DNA of 64,000 bases, from assembly GCF_902167145.1 (NCBI RefSeq), contig NC_050097.1:38920095-38984094 (forward strand), written 5' to 3'. The position numbers and the translations under genes were made by a program. Under the pieces are notes generated by a model that did no database searches, was not told the origin of the DNA, and saw nothing but the letters and a program-made list of their open reading frames with translations. Shown here piece by piece: positions 33,903 through 43,749 of this stretch. Each line of letters starts with the position of its first letter. Positions within the stretch are counted from its first letter, which is position 1. The stretch is from Zea mays (Eukaryota > Streptophyta > Magnoliopsida > Poales > Poaceae).

Positions 33903-35223
33903 TGAAAGGGAAATGTGCCCTTTGGGCCATTTCTATAATTGTTTTGGTGATTAAGTGTCCAACACACATGGTTTGAACTCTTATGTGCTAAATGAGCAAG
34001 AAGTGCAAATCAAAGACAAGGTATGTTTCTAGACTGAGTGAATTGCTTTTGAGTGCTAACATGCTCATCTAAGTGCTAGAAACAAAGCCAAGAAGAGAAG
34101 ATTTGAATTGAAGACTGTGAGCAGCCAACACCTGCTCGGAACTGGCACACCGGACTATCCGGTGGTGCACCGGACTGTGTCCGGTGCGCTAGGCTGGTCA
34201 ACAGTGAAGAGGCCGCTCTCGGGAGTTGACAGAGTTGTACGACTATAATTCACCGGACTGTCCGGTGGTGCACCGGACTGTCCGGTGAGTCATCCACGAT
34301 GAACTCGCCACTCTTGGGAAACAGACAAGGCGACGTGGCTATAATTCACCGGACTGTCCGGTGAGCCAACGGTCGCCAGCGCCAACGGTCGGTTGCGCAA
34401 TCCGTGGGCGACGCGTGGCCCGCAGCAACGGTCGGTTGGGCACACCGGACTGTCCAGTGTGCACCTCGAGGACCAACGGTCGGATGCACCAGATATGGAA
34501 GGAGATCGCGTACCGGACGACTATAGTGAATGTCCGGTGGTGCACCGGACTGTCCGGTGCACCACCCGACAGAAGGCAAGTTTGGCCTTCCAAGTTGGCC
34601 TCCAACGGCTCCTAGCTGCCTTAGGGCTATAAAAGGGACCCCTAGGCGCATGGAGCACAACACCAAGCATTCACTAATCATTCTAAGACTCCCAGACTCC
34701 GCCTCCGCGTATTTGATCGATTGTGTTAGTGATTTGAGCTCCGTTTGAGTTGTGAACTCACTGTGCTACGTTTCGAGCTCATGTCTTGGCTTGTGTGCGT
34801 GTGTGTGCTGCGGATTTGACTCTTGTGTGTGTTGCTCCCCTCCCTTACTTCTGTGTGCCTTTTGTGATCTCAATTGTAAGGGCGAGAGGCTCCAAATTGT
34901 GGAGATTCCTCGCAAACGGGAGAAAGACTATAAGGAAGAAAGTCGTGGTATTCAAGTTGATCATTGGATCGCTTGAAAGGGGTTGAGTGCAACCCTCGTC
35001 CATTGGGACACCACAACGTGGAAGTAGGCAAGTGTTACTTGGCCGAACCACGGGATAAAAATCACGTGTCTCTTGTGTTGCTCCTCTCTGTGATTGTTTG
35101 TGTTCGCAAGAGCTCACCTCATAGACTTGATTAACTCGCGCTAATATCGTTTTAATCAAGCTTGTGGAAATTTAGTGTTGAATTTTACAGGATCACCTAT
35201 TCACCCTCCTCTAGGTGCTCTCA
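33903..35223 (+). repeat. 3' LTR of Ji-like element (1321 bp)
   Basis: Pairs with 17569-18885 with scattered substitutions and small indels, including a shorter C run near the 3' end and an extra palindromic block near 34160. It follows the polypurine tract at 33890-33902. Confidence 0.9.
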
Positions 35224-35283
35224 GATGGTGGCAAGGGCGGCGATGGTGGCAGCAACGAGGGCAACAACATCGCCAACGACTAG

Positions 35284-36960
35284 GGGTAGCGATGGCTGCA
35301 ACGTCAGTGGTAGGGCGCCACCGGCTTTAATAGTAGTATTATGTAGTGTACGAGTAGCATTAGTGGTAGGGCTTTTTATAAGGATTTGTTTGTAATTAAC
35401 ATATTCTTTTTATGTAATGATGTCCCTGTTCATATAATAAAGTTGTTGGCTTGTCTGCCCTGATCGTCGAGTTCTTGATCGTGTTCTATGTTTGAGAACT
35501 GATTCTAGTATTGAACTCCTGATTTTGTTCGATTCTCTATATGCTGAAACTGAATTCCAACGAAATGTTCCCGACTGCTTTTGTGTCGAAGAATATTCTC
35601 TGTCTGACTCAGTTTGCCTGACTAAATGTCCCTTCTCTTATTCTAATAGCAGTTTCACTTGTGTTGACGTCATCACAACTCTAGTATGTATATCATTCCC
35701 GACTGTCGGTTTTTGGCAGAAACCATAGCTCTGCTTCCGTTGCACTCTCTTCTTCAAAATTTGTCCGCCTATTGTGAACCCTTCTATGGTATCATATCTG
35801 AAAAGGTGACAGTATCCATGTTACTCTGACTTTGTTATCCTTTGGAAGCACGAAACCAAGGATACGTAATAGCTCGTTGAAGTTAGTGTTAGACCATCCA
35901 AAAAATGAGCTTTCATCATCAACACCTCGAGATAAAAATGCAACACCATCCATTGCCTTGGATAGTCCTTATAAAGTGGATCCTTTGCCGCCTACTTTCA
36001 TCCCTTTGAAGTTCTATAGTCACATTGGGCTCCCAAATAGAAGGTTAGCATTGTTGAGGCAAATAATGAATTTCTCCAACGTCCTTAGTGTCCTCTAAGG
36101 CTGCATCACCAAGACCCCCATCATCGTCACTCACGTCGTCGGTCACCTCTTGGACAAAATCATCCATTGTGATTAAATAATGCTCGCTAGCAACATCGTG
36201 CTTGGCTAATGATGGTGAGATTCACCCTTTATGGTACATATTCACCGTACGATGTTGTTCCTCTATATTTACCACTTGCATCTTCTTCGCCATGAAACTT
36301 CTATACCATATATCCTTGGACAAAACCCCACTAGATTAAATTAGATTTCATAGCACCACATTCTAATGTTCAAACACGCTTGTTCTTGTAGTGAGAACAT
36401 GAACATATGATCCATGATAATTCACACTTGGAGCATGCTTTTGAGTAGTGTCCAAAATAACTTTATCACTTGTTCCATGTAGGGTTGTGATAACATTGAT
36501 AACTGATTTATCGTAAAAAACATTGATAACTAATACATCCATCGTGACATGTTCATGTCAATTAACCTTCTATGTAAAAAAATATATCAGTAAGACACAA
36601 CAAAATGAGAGTTGCATCGGCAGAATGGATACCATGTTGCAAGTAATATAATTATAAATATTATATAATTAACACAAACAAAAACACCACTACAAAGAAA
36701 TATATGGAGGTTCACTATGTCATACAGAAACACAAGCATAACAACATTACAATGGAAATCATACAAATGAAGAACATTGTATGTTTTCTCTCTCTCTCTC
36801 ATACCATGGATCTTATTCTACATCACCCAACACTTGAAAAATAAGGACGTGAGAGCGCATAGCAACCTCTTACGATGTAATCCAAGAGCAAAAAAATTTA
36901 CCCCCTCAAAACATGGCGTTTTTTGGAATTTTATAGCTCCAACCTCATCAAAATGATTAG
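35284..36960. other. Degraded internal retroelement or intergenic DNA
   Basis: Continuation beyond the cargo gene of the second Grande-type element. A polyadenylation-like ATATAATAAAG occurs at 35435. Minus-strand fragments (ATG at 36293, MAKKMQVVNIEEQHRTV, stopped after 23 codons, and an acidic fragment TMDDFVQEVTDDVSDDDGG near 36130) hint at a decayed coding region of unknown type. No gene is supported. Confidence 0.4.
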
Positions 36961-36965
36961 GTGAG

Positions 36966-37624
36966 TGTTGGGGACTTGTTCTCAAATGCTATGAGTTAAG
37001 AACAAGGCAACACAGAAAATGTTAAACGATAAAGTCCTTCGTCCTTTGAAGCATTATTTCCCTTGGGATATAATGATCTCCGGACGAAGGTCATGAAGGA
37101 CGAACCTTCATCATCACAGTATACAAAAGACGAAGCATATGAAACATAAAAGATAACATGAATATTCATATGATATTATTCATTTAACTTTGTTATATTA
37201 TCATAGAGAAATAGAAACAATATTGTATTATAAGTGTACCTTCGGCTTGGAAGGAGATGAAAATACAAGTGTGACGCAAAAAGCGAATGCCAAGTCAGCG
37301 TGAACAGTACGGGGGTACTGTTCACCTATTTATAGGCACGGGATACAACCCATACAAAATTACATACATGCCCTTTACATTTGATGATAATTCCATAGCA
37401 ATCTATCGAGGTCTAAATGGCCTTTTCATCTTTAAGTCGGTTCCCTTTTCTGCGAACATGCCGAAGCTTTCCTGCTTCACAGCTTCGGCACTGTGCCAAC
37501 CTTCGTATCTTTTGAGGTTCTCCCTCTTTGATATAAGTCCGAAGGTACCTGTTCACACATTACACTCTAGAAACACTGTTAAATCATGTTTTTGAGGACC
37601 TTCGGAAGCCGAAGGCCCCCAACA
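36966..37624 (-). repeat. 3' LTR of young gypsy-type element (659 bp)
   Basis: Minus strand TGTTGGGGGCCTTCGG to AGTCCCCAACA. It contains CTATAAATAG (TATA, near 37325). Next to it, 37625-37642 inverted gives the purine-rich GCGAGGGGCTAC polypurine tract. Confidence 0.9.
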
Positions 37625-37780
37625 GTAGCCCCTCGCAATATTAATTTGTTTGAAATAATAAATTCAGATTGCGATATGAACGAAGGCTTTATGCCGAAGG
37701 TCCGAAAAAACACCTTCCCTTTGCTAGAATAGCAACATTCAATGACAAGTGGGGTCTTTCAACTTTCAACGCATCAAGCG

Positions 37781-37788
37781 TATAAATA
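37781..37788 (+). promoter_or_regulatory. TATA box of antisense cargo gene
   Basis: TATAAATA in GCGTATAAATACGG, about 150 bp before the ATG at 37932. The same GCGTATAAATA box occurs at the equivalent place in the element at 55375-62785. Confidence 0.65.
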
Positions 37789-37931
37789 CGGCCATACCGC
37801 AAACTTATTTTGCACGCTTTCTGGCCAACCACTCCTGCTCACTCATTTTTTAGCTCTTGTGCACTGTGATCTGCTAAGTTTTTAGCTTTGAAGCTTCGGC
37901 TTTTAAAAACAGTTTTTTAGTGTTTCCGAAG

Positions 37932-40900
37932 ATGTCTGAAGCTGCTAAGAAGGCTGCTGCTGAGATGAAGCTGAGTCTTGATGAAGAGAAGAACTTAGGG
38001 TTTCTTATAGCAATGTCGAAGACCAACACAGAAAAGATCACCAGGGAAATTCTGGAAGGGCTGTCTGAAGATACTGGTGACAGTGAAAGTTATGATGTGG
38101 ACAGCGGTGGCGAAGACTCCGAAGATCGCCCCTGGCGACCAAGCCATTCAGTTTATGGTAAATCAACTATCAAAGAGAATCATCTTGTTAATATGAGAGG
38201 AAGGTATTTCCGGGATCTGTCCATTGTGAGGGCGGACGAGGGGGAAAAAACTTGTCCACACCCTGAAGAAAATGAAGTTGTGGTGTATCGAAGCTTTTTG
38301 AAAGCTGGATTGCGATTCCCCTTGAGCAGCTTTGTCGTGGAGGTGTTGAAAATCTTCGAAGTCTATCTTCATCAACTTACTCCCGAGGCAATTATAAGGC
38401 TAAATATCTTCGTGTGGGCCGCGAGAAGCCAAGGTCTGAAGCCTGACGCAAGAAGCTTCTGTAATGTTCATGAATTATTATATGAAACAAAGCCTTGGGG
38501 CAAAGAACAGTACCATAACAACTTTGGCTGCTACAGCTTCGTCTCTCGGTCCGGGGCAAGCTGTCCCGTACCAACCTTTCGGAAGAGATGGCCCGGGGAT
38601 TGGATGACAGAATGGTTTTATGTGAAGAATGACTTATCAGCACGAGAAGACATCAAAGGTATAATTATGCGTCCTATTTGGCAAAGCTTCGGCCTTCGGA
38701 GGCCGAAGGTTGAAATGAACGAAGCCGCCGAAGAGTGCCAAAGAGCCTTCGGCGTTGTCTGCTCTTTTATAGGAACAAGGGACTTAGTACAAGAGCATAT
38801 TGCCTTCAGGGTGTGGCCGCTTGCGGAGAAATGGGAAATGCCACAAGAAACCATTAAAGAGGCCGACGAAGGTGGACTTGTCAGATTTAAGTACACTTTT
38901 AAATTTGGAGATAAATTTATTGAGCCAGATGATGAGTGGTTGAAAAGCATTGACAATTTAAGTGATGAGCTGCTTGGGACATACTCGAAGGCCGAAGATA
39001 CTGCAATGTCAGCAGCCTTCGGAGGCCGAAAAAAGAAAAGGCTGAATCGGGTATTTGATGCCATCGGGTTTGTCTACCCTGACTATTGCTACCCCATTCG
39101 AAGGCAGAAGAGAAAAAATACAACCTCTGCAAAAGAAGAAACTGCAGCTGCTCCTAGCGAGCCAGAACCGAAAAGGAAGAAGATAAAGGTTCTTACGCAT
39201 CGACCGCGTTATATTGAACCAGCTTCGGTGCCTGAGTTTACCGGAGAGACTTCTTCGGCCACCGAAGCTGAAAAACCAGCCGAGCCAACTTTGCTGCCAG
39301 AAGTCACAGAAACAGCCGAAATACCAACGAAGGCAAAATTGGAGCAATCAAAAATTTTGTTACCAGAAACGAAAGAGAAGGCCGAAGCGCCATTCACAGA
39401 AAAAATGGAAGAGGTAAAGGAAGCAACCGAGGACTCCAAAACATCAGAAGTTTTGAGTCCTGTGGCAAACATTGAAACAGTAAGAAATCAAAAAGTGCCA
39501 GCAGTGACTCCGAAAAGAAGGAGAATGGCTAATGTGCTAGATGTGCTGGAAACGATCAAATCTTCAAGCACCCCTCCGAAGAAGGCTGCCGTCACTCCTG
39601 AAACAACAGTCGAAGCTTCGGGTTCTAAAGCTCCAGAGCAAGATACTGAAGCCGAAGCTGGGCCCTCAGAGCCCTCAAAGGCAAAAACCTTGGAAAGTGA
39701 GGCAGAAAAAGTAATAAAGCCAACTTTTGCTGAAGGAACTGGTGTTGTTACCCCCGAAGCATCCAAAATTCGTGATTATATTTTTCGTCATGCTTCGGGG
39801 AAAAAATTATCAGAAAAAGAAGAACAAGAGGCCCAACACTATGCCCAAAAGTTGAAATATCCAAAGGGGGCGTTGATATTTAATGGCAGTGGAGAAGAAG
39901 ATTTCTTGTATTGCCTCCCCGACAGCAAGGAAATTTCTGTCTGTCGGGAGATGAGCAGAAGCTTCGGATTCCCAACTTTAGAAGACGGACTTTCGGTGCT
40001 GTCAAAGAACGATCTGGCTGACAGCCTAGCTTACAACAGTTTAAAGGTGCGACAAATGGAATTCTTATATTTTTGTTGAATTCAAAATTTTTCGTTTGTT
40101 TAAAACTATTGACACAGACATATTCCTGTCTGCAGGGCCTGATACTCAGCAATGCCCTCAGAGCACAGAAAGATGCTGAGGACGAAGGATGTACTATAGC
40201 CCTGAGCAACCTTCGTTCCGAAGTAATTGAACTGAGGAACGAAGGTCTCGAAAAAGACAAAATATTATACTCATTGATAGATAAAATAAAGGAGGACGAA
40301 GCTGCTTTCAAAAGTCAAGCTGAAGCTCAGAAACGCGAAATTGAAGACCTTCGGAAACAACTGGCCAGAGCCAAAGAAGAACGTATACTTGAAGAAACAA
40401 AGCGTGAACTCAGCGATCAATGGGCAGATCATCTAGAAGTGACTGTTGAAGAGCTTCGTTCGTCCAAAAAGAAATGCTACAATAAATCTGTAGATTGTGT
40501 TAAAAAATTAAAGGCTAGCTTCGCCAAGGTCGGCGCATTCTCAAGTGAAGAAAATTTTTCGAGGGGCAATCCCGAAAGTGTCATTGAATGGATTGACCAC
40601 GAAGCTGAAGCCTTCGAAGAAATTTTAAATAGCCGAGGAGATATATGTGCCTTCTCTGGCGCCAGAGGGATTGCCACCATTTTAGAGAAGAAGGGCTGTG
40701 AGCATGTAAAAATTTTAGCACAGTCCGAAGCTGCTTTGTCCCTTGAAGATACAAAAGATCCTTCGGCCGAAGCTAGCATAATTGGTGGAAAGTTTTTTAC
40801 TGATATCTGGGATAACGGTGGCCGAGAAATGGCAAGAGAAATTATTCAGAGAAGTGAAAAGGGCATCCATGATGCTAGAGAGGTGGCTAAGGCTGCTGAA

Positions 40901-41155
40901 AAGAGCACAGAGCCCGAAGGTCAACTAGGTATTGACTGATAGTTTGTATTGTGTTGTAATTTTTAGTTTTAAGCCTCATTTTCCGCTTGTAATAGCAGCA
41001 TAGCCGTGTCCTGTTCTTCAGATCCAACTAAAGCGCCTTCGGGCCCACAGCCGAAGGGGGACGACGAAATTAAAAAGATGGCCAAAGATATTATGGATGA
41101 AGTTGTCGATCGACTGTTGAACGAAGCTGCAAAAGTGGTACTTAAGGAAGACTAG
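37932..41155 (+). CDS. Antisense three-exon cargo gene encoding a PF04195-like coiled-coil protein
   Basis: Exons 37932-40046, 40136-40928 and 41022-41155 joined at GT/AG introns of phase 0 and phase 1 give an open frame of 1013 residues. The start ATG (MSEAAKKAAAEMKL) is chosen over an in-frame GTG upstream. Exon 1: acidic block (SYDVDSGGEDSED), then the PF04195-type domain (VYRSFLKAGLRFPLSSFVVE ... NVHELLYETK ... FRKRWPGDWMTEWFYVKNDL), a basic segment (RRKKKRLNRVFDAIGF), a Lys/Glu/Pro-rich linker and RHASGKKLSEKEEQEAQHY. Exon 2: coiled coil (DAEDEGCTIALSNLRSEVIE onward). Exon 3: acidic/basic tail ending KVVLKED. It is transcribed opposite to gag from its own TATA box. The second exon's donor could also be at 40919, nine bases earlier. 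The function of this family is unknown. Both introns are conserved in the copy at 58650-61802. Confidence 0.75.
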
Positions 41156-42157
41156 ATGCTATTTGTAAAAACATTTTAAATGTAACATGTGTAATATCTT
41201 GTAATCCTGTATGTAATATATTTGTTTTATTTTTCTTTATGGTTCAATTCTTTACGATGCATGAAACCTTACATACGTACCTTTTTTGAGTCTTTGACGA
41301 AAAAACACCTTCCCTTCTTTTCATGCTTCGTGAAGAATATCCAAGCTTCGTGAAAAAATTCTCCGAAGCTATACTTCGAAGATGAAGATTGTGTCTCCTT
41401 GTGACCACGATTTTCACTCTTTCAAATCATACTTCCGAAGATCAATATTGTGTCCCCTTCTTGTGACCACGATTTTCACTCTTTCAAATCATACTTCCGA
41501 AGATCAATATTGTGTCCCCTTCTTGTGCCATATGCAACATGATGTATGATGCTTATGCTATGCAAAATGATGTGATGATGTTATGTTACGTAGATGACAT
41601 TTGTTCCGAAAGATACACACATATCCCCACACAATATTTTTGTATCAGCACTGATTCTTCGCTGTAAGCTCTGCATTCCCTTAGGAACGTCTTTGGAGCT
41701 TCTTCGCCTTTTACTTAGGCGGTATAAGCTCTGCATTCCCTTAGGAACGTCTTTGGAGCTTCTTCGCCTTTTACTTAGGCGGTATAAGCTCTGCATTCCC
41801 TTAGGAACGTCTTTGGAGCTTCTTCGCCTTTTACTTAGGCGGTATCAGCGTTGACTTTTCGCTGTATGCTCTGCATTCCTTTTGGAACGACTTTGGAGCA
41901 GAAAACTTACACTGCGCTCCCTTCGGAACGACTTTTTGTGACTTCGTCAGACTTACTCTGCGTTCCTTAGAACGACTTTTTGTTGCTTCGAAGGATTTTC
42001 GATAGTCCGAAGGTCCTTTTTATTGTCACAAACCTGTGAAGAAAACATATTTTTCTTGTAGAAATCAACGAAACTAATTACATGAAACCTAAACAATGTC
42101 CTTTATTACAGAGAATAAAACTGAATGAAAAAGATTGCTATTAAGGTAGGATATTTG
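41156..42157. other. Convergent 3' region between cargo gene and gag
   Basis: Besides the 60-bp array, it holds a direct repeat of about 70 bp (ACTTCCGAAGATCAATATTG at 41430 and 41500). No other gene is seen. It presumably contains the 3' ends of both transcripts. Confidence 0.6.
41662..41850 (+). repeat. 60-bp tandem array between convergent genes
   Basis: Three near-identical 60-bp units (41662, 41723, 41783) and decayed units to about 42000. It sits between the 3' ends of the cargo gene (plus) and gag (minus). Being 20 codons long, the unit is open on the plus strand as a repeat with KLCIPLGTSLELLRLLLRRY. The related element has the same array at 57950-58190. Confidence 0.85.
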
Positions 42158-43675
42158 TCAATAGATGTGCTTTGACTCTGGCACGGTGCTGTTGACCGTG
42201 CGAGCTTCGGACTGTTCTCTGAAGTCCCTTTGATGTGGAGCATATTGGCTCCCTTCTGGCTGCTGGCCTTGTTGCAACGGAGGTGGAGGCGGAGGCTGTT
42301 GCCAGGAAGCTGAAGGCTGACTTGCCGAAGCAGCAGAGACTGCAGGATGGTTGCCCACATATTCTGGGATGTAGGGCGAATGATACGAAGCTGTATGCAT
42401 GACCTGCTTCGGCTGGGCTTGTTGTGCTGCTGCTTCAGCTATTTCCTTTTGCTTTTGTATAGTAACATGGCACATCCTGGTAGTATGGCCTTTGTTCTCA
42501 CCGCAGAATAAGCAAAAGATTCTTCTCGGTTGATCGCCAAATCTTCCTCCGAAGCCCCTGGCGCCTCTGCCTCTTGGAGCTGGTGGCCGAAGAGAGCTTT
42601 GCTGTTGTCCAGAGGCCTGTGAGGAGCATTGTGGCCTTTGCTGTTGGCTTCCTCTGTCATCATTTTGTGTAGAATTGTGAATTGATCTCACATGCCTCGG
42701 GTAAAACCTCCCTCCGAAGCCCCTGGTCATTTCAGAAAACCTGAAAGCCTCCTCCCTTCTTTGGCGAAAGTCATTGTCGGCCCGAATGTATTCATCCATT
42801 TTCTGGAGAAGCTTCTCCAAAGTTTGAGGAGGCTTCCTGGCGAAGTACTGAGCTGACGGACCTGGCCGAAGCCCCTTGATCATGGCCTCAATGACAATTT
42901 CATTGGGCACCGTTGGTGCCTGTGCCCTCAAACGCAAGAACCTTCGGACATATGCCTGAAGGTATTCTTCGTGGTCCTGAGTGCACTGGAACAGAGCCTG
43001 AGCAGTGACCGGCTTCGTCTGAAATCCTTGAAAGCTGGTTAACAACAAGTCCTTCAGCTTCTGCCATGAAGTGATCGTTCCTGGTCGAAGGGAGGAATAC
43101 CAGGTTTGAGCAACACTTCTGACAGCCATAACGAAAGATTTGGCCATGACTGAAGCATTGCCACCGTACGAAGACACTGTTGCTTCGTAGCTCATCAAAA
43201 ACTGCTTCGGATCAGAATGGCCATCAAATACGGGGAGCTGAGGCGGCTTGTAGGACGGAGGCCAAGGTGTAGCCTGCAACTCAGCGGACAGGGGAGAAGC
43301 ATCATCAAAAACAAAATTCCCATGATGGAAATTGTCATACCAGTCATCTTCGTTGTGAAAGCCCTCCTGATGAAGGTCTTGATGCTGAGGTCTTCGGTGT
43401 TGCTCATCCTGAGCAAGATGACGAACTTCTTCAGAGGCTTCATCTATCTGCCTCTGTAGTTCAGCTAGCCTGGCCATCTTCTCCCTCCTGCGTTGAACCT
43501 GCTGCTGAAGGATTTCCAGATTTTGAATCTCCTGATCTAGATCATCCTCCGGAGGTGTTGGACTGGTAGCCTTCCTCTTCTGGCTTCGTGCTTCTCTAAG
43601 AGAAAGGACGTCTTGATTGGGGTCCAGCGGCTGCAGCGTGCCAGCCCCTGGTGCTGAAGCCTTCTTCGGCGGCAT
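42158..43675 (-). CDS. Gypsy-type gag with CCHC-like knuckle
   Basis: 505 residues from the ATG at 43675 (MPPKKASAPGAGTLQPL) to TGA-type stop at 42158; an upstream TTG extension is not used. N-terminal coiled coil (QEIQNLEILQQQVQRRREKM), retrotransposon gag domain (PVFDGHSDPKQFLMSYEATV ... FQGFQTKPVTAQALFQCTQD, AYVRRFLRLRAQAPTVPNEI), Gly/Arg and Gln-rich region, zinc knuckle CLFCGENKGHTTRMC near 42500, Pro/Gln-rich tail. The frame is fully open, in keeping with the identical LTRs. It is not followed by protease or pol. Role: particle assembly and RNA packaging, with enzymes from other elements. Confidence 0.85.
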   Translation of the reverse strand: MPPKKASAPGAGTLQPLDPNQDVLSLREARSQKRKATSPTPPEDDLDQEIQNLEILQQQVQRRREKMARLAELQRQIDEASEEVRHLAQDEQHRRPQHQDLHQEGFHNEDDWYDNFHHGNFVFDDASPLSAELQATPWPPSYKPPQLPVFDGHSDPKQFLMSYEATVSSYGGNASVMAKSFVMAVRSVAQTWYSSLRPGTITSWQKLKDLLLTSFQGFQTKPVTAQALFQCTQDHEEYLQAYVRRFLRLRAQAPTVPNEIVIEAMIKGLRPGPSAQYFARKPPQTLEKLLQKMDEYIRADNDFRQRREEAFRFSEMTRGFGGRFYPRHVRSIHNSTQNDDRGSQQQRPQCSSQASGQQQSSLRPPAPRGRGARGFGGRFGDQPRRIFCLFCGENKGHTTRMCHVTIQKQKEIAEAAAQQAQPKQVMHTASYHSPYIPEYVGNHPAVSAASASQPSASWQQPPPPPPLQQGQQPEGSQYAPHQRDFREQSEARTVNSTVPESKHIY

Positions 43676-43732
43676 GACGAAGCTGATGCTTGCCGAAGGT
43701 GTCGAAAAGCTCAAGAAATGGAAGTGAGTTCA

Positions 43733-43748
43733 CCGGAGGTGGGCGCCA
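43733..43748 (-). promoter_or_regulatory. Primer-binding site of young gypsy-type element
   Basis: Minus strand TGGCGCCCACCTCCGG one base after the 5' LTR. The TGG start matches a tRNA CCA tail. The same site is at 56045 in the related element (with one change). Confidence 0.75.
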
Positions 43749-43749
43749 A

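Larger units (their letters stand above)
17569..35223 (+). mobile_element. Ji-like Sirevirus (Copia), decayed, carrying a nested Opie-like element
   Basis: LTRs at 17569-18885 and 33903-35223 are flanked by the 5-bp duplication GATGG (17564-17568 and 35224-35228). It has a primer-binding site at 18888, gag and pol remnants, and a polypurine tract (AAAGGGGGAGAT) just before 33903. The nested 24451-33872 element lies in its 3' untranslated region. The LTR start TGAAAGGGAAATGTGCCC and the Sirevirus palindromes suggest Ji; the family name is tentative. Both gag and pol are broken, with two large internal deletions in pol, so it cannot move on its own. Confidence 0.85.
17247..35283 (+). pseudogene. 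Antisense acidic cargo gene of Grande-type element 2, interrupted
   Basis: Starts MAGNKDDKGWRARGDKRKRP, then PPTPPPEDFG, matching the GDKRKREPSPPSEDFG head of the frame at 1525-1962. The acidic part (IERGGLDDLDGSEEEGDKDW, then GKGKGDG) is in another frame, so at least one frameshift occurs near 17400-17440. The gene is cut at 17568 by a Sirevirus whose GATGG duplication lies in the Gly/Asp repeat, and the tail resumes at 35224 (GGKGGDGGSNEGNNIAND, stop at 35281-35283). Function is unknown. Homology with the other copy gives the best evidence that this is a true accessory gene of these elements. Confidence 0.6.
15739..35460 (-). mobile_element. Second Grande-type gypsy element, minus orientation, split by a Sirevirus
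   Basis: The 3' LTR (15739-16439) lies at the left. Internal 3' sequence follows to 17568 and, after the inserted Sirevirus (17569-35223), resumes at 35224. The internal part carries an antisense cargo gene related to that at 1525-1962 and, at 16565-16600, a reverse CTCGGGGGCTACACCC module like those at 2682-2920. Its 5' part and right boundary are not identified; 35460 marks only the end of the recognisable cargo region. GAGAG (15734-15738) would be the left copy of its duplication. Confidence 0.5.

Noticed and set aside
36070..36293. Minus-strand start MAKKMQVVNIEEQHRTV and an acidic fragment
   Set aside because: Stops after 23 codons and the second fragment is in another frame; too little to call a gene.
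37287..37595. 102-residue frame MPSQREQYGGTVHLF, repeated at 44071
   Set aside because: It lies wholly inside the LTRs, occurs in both copies for that reason alone, and lacks any domain.
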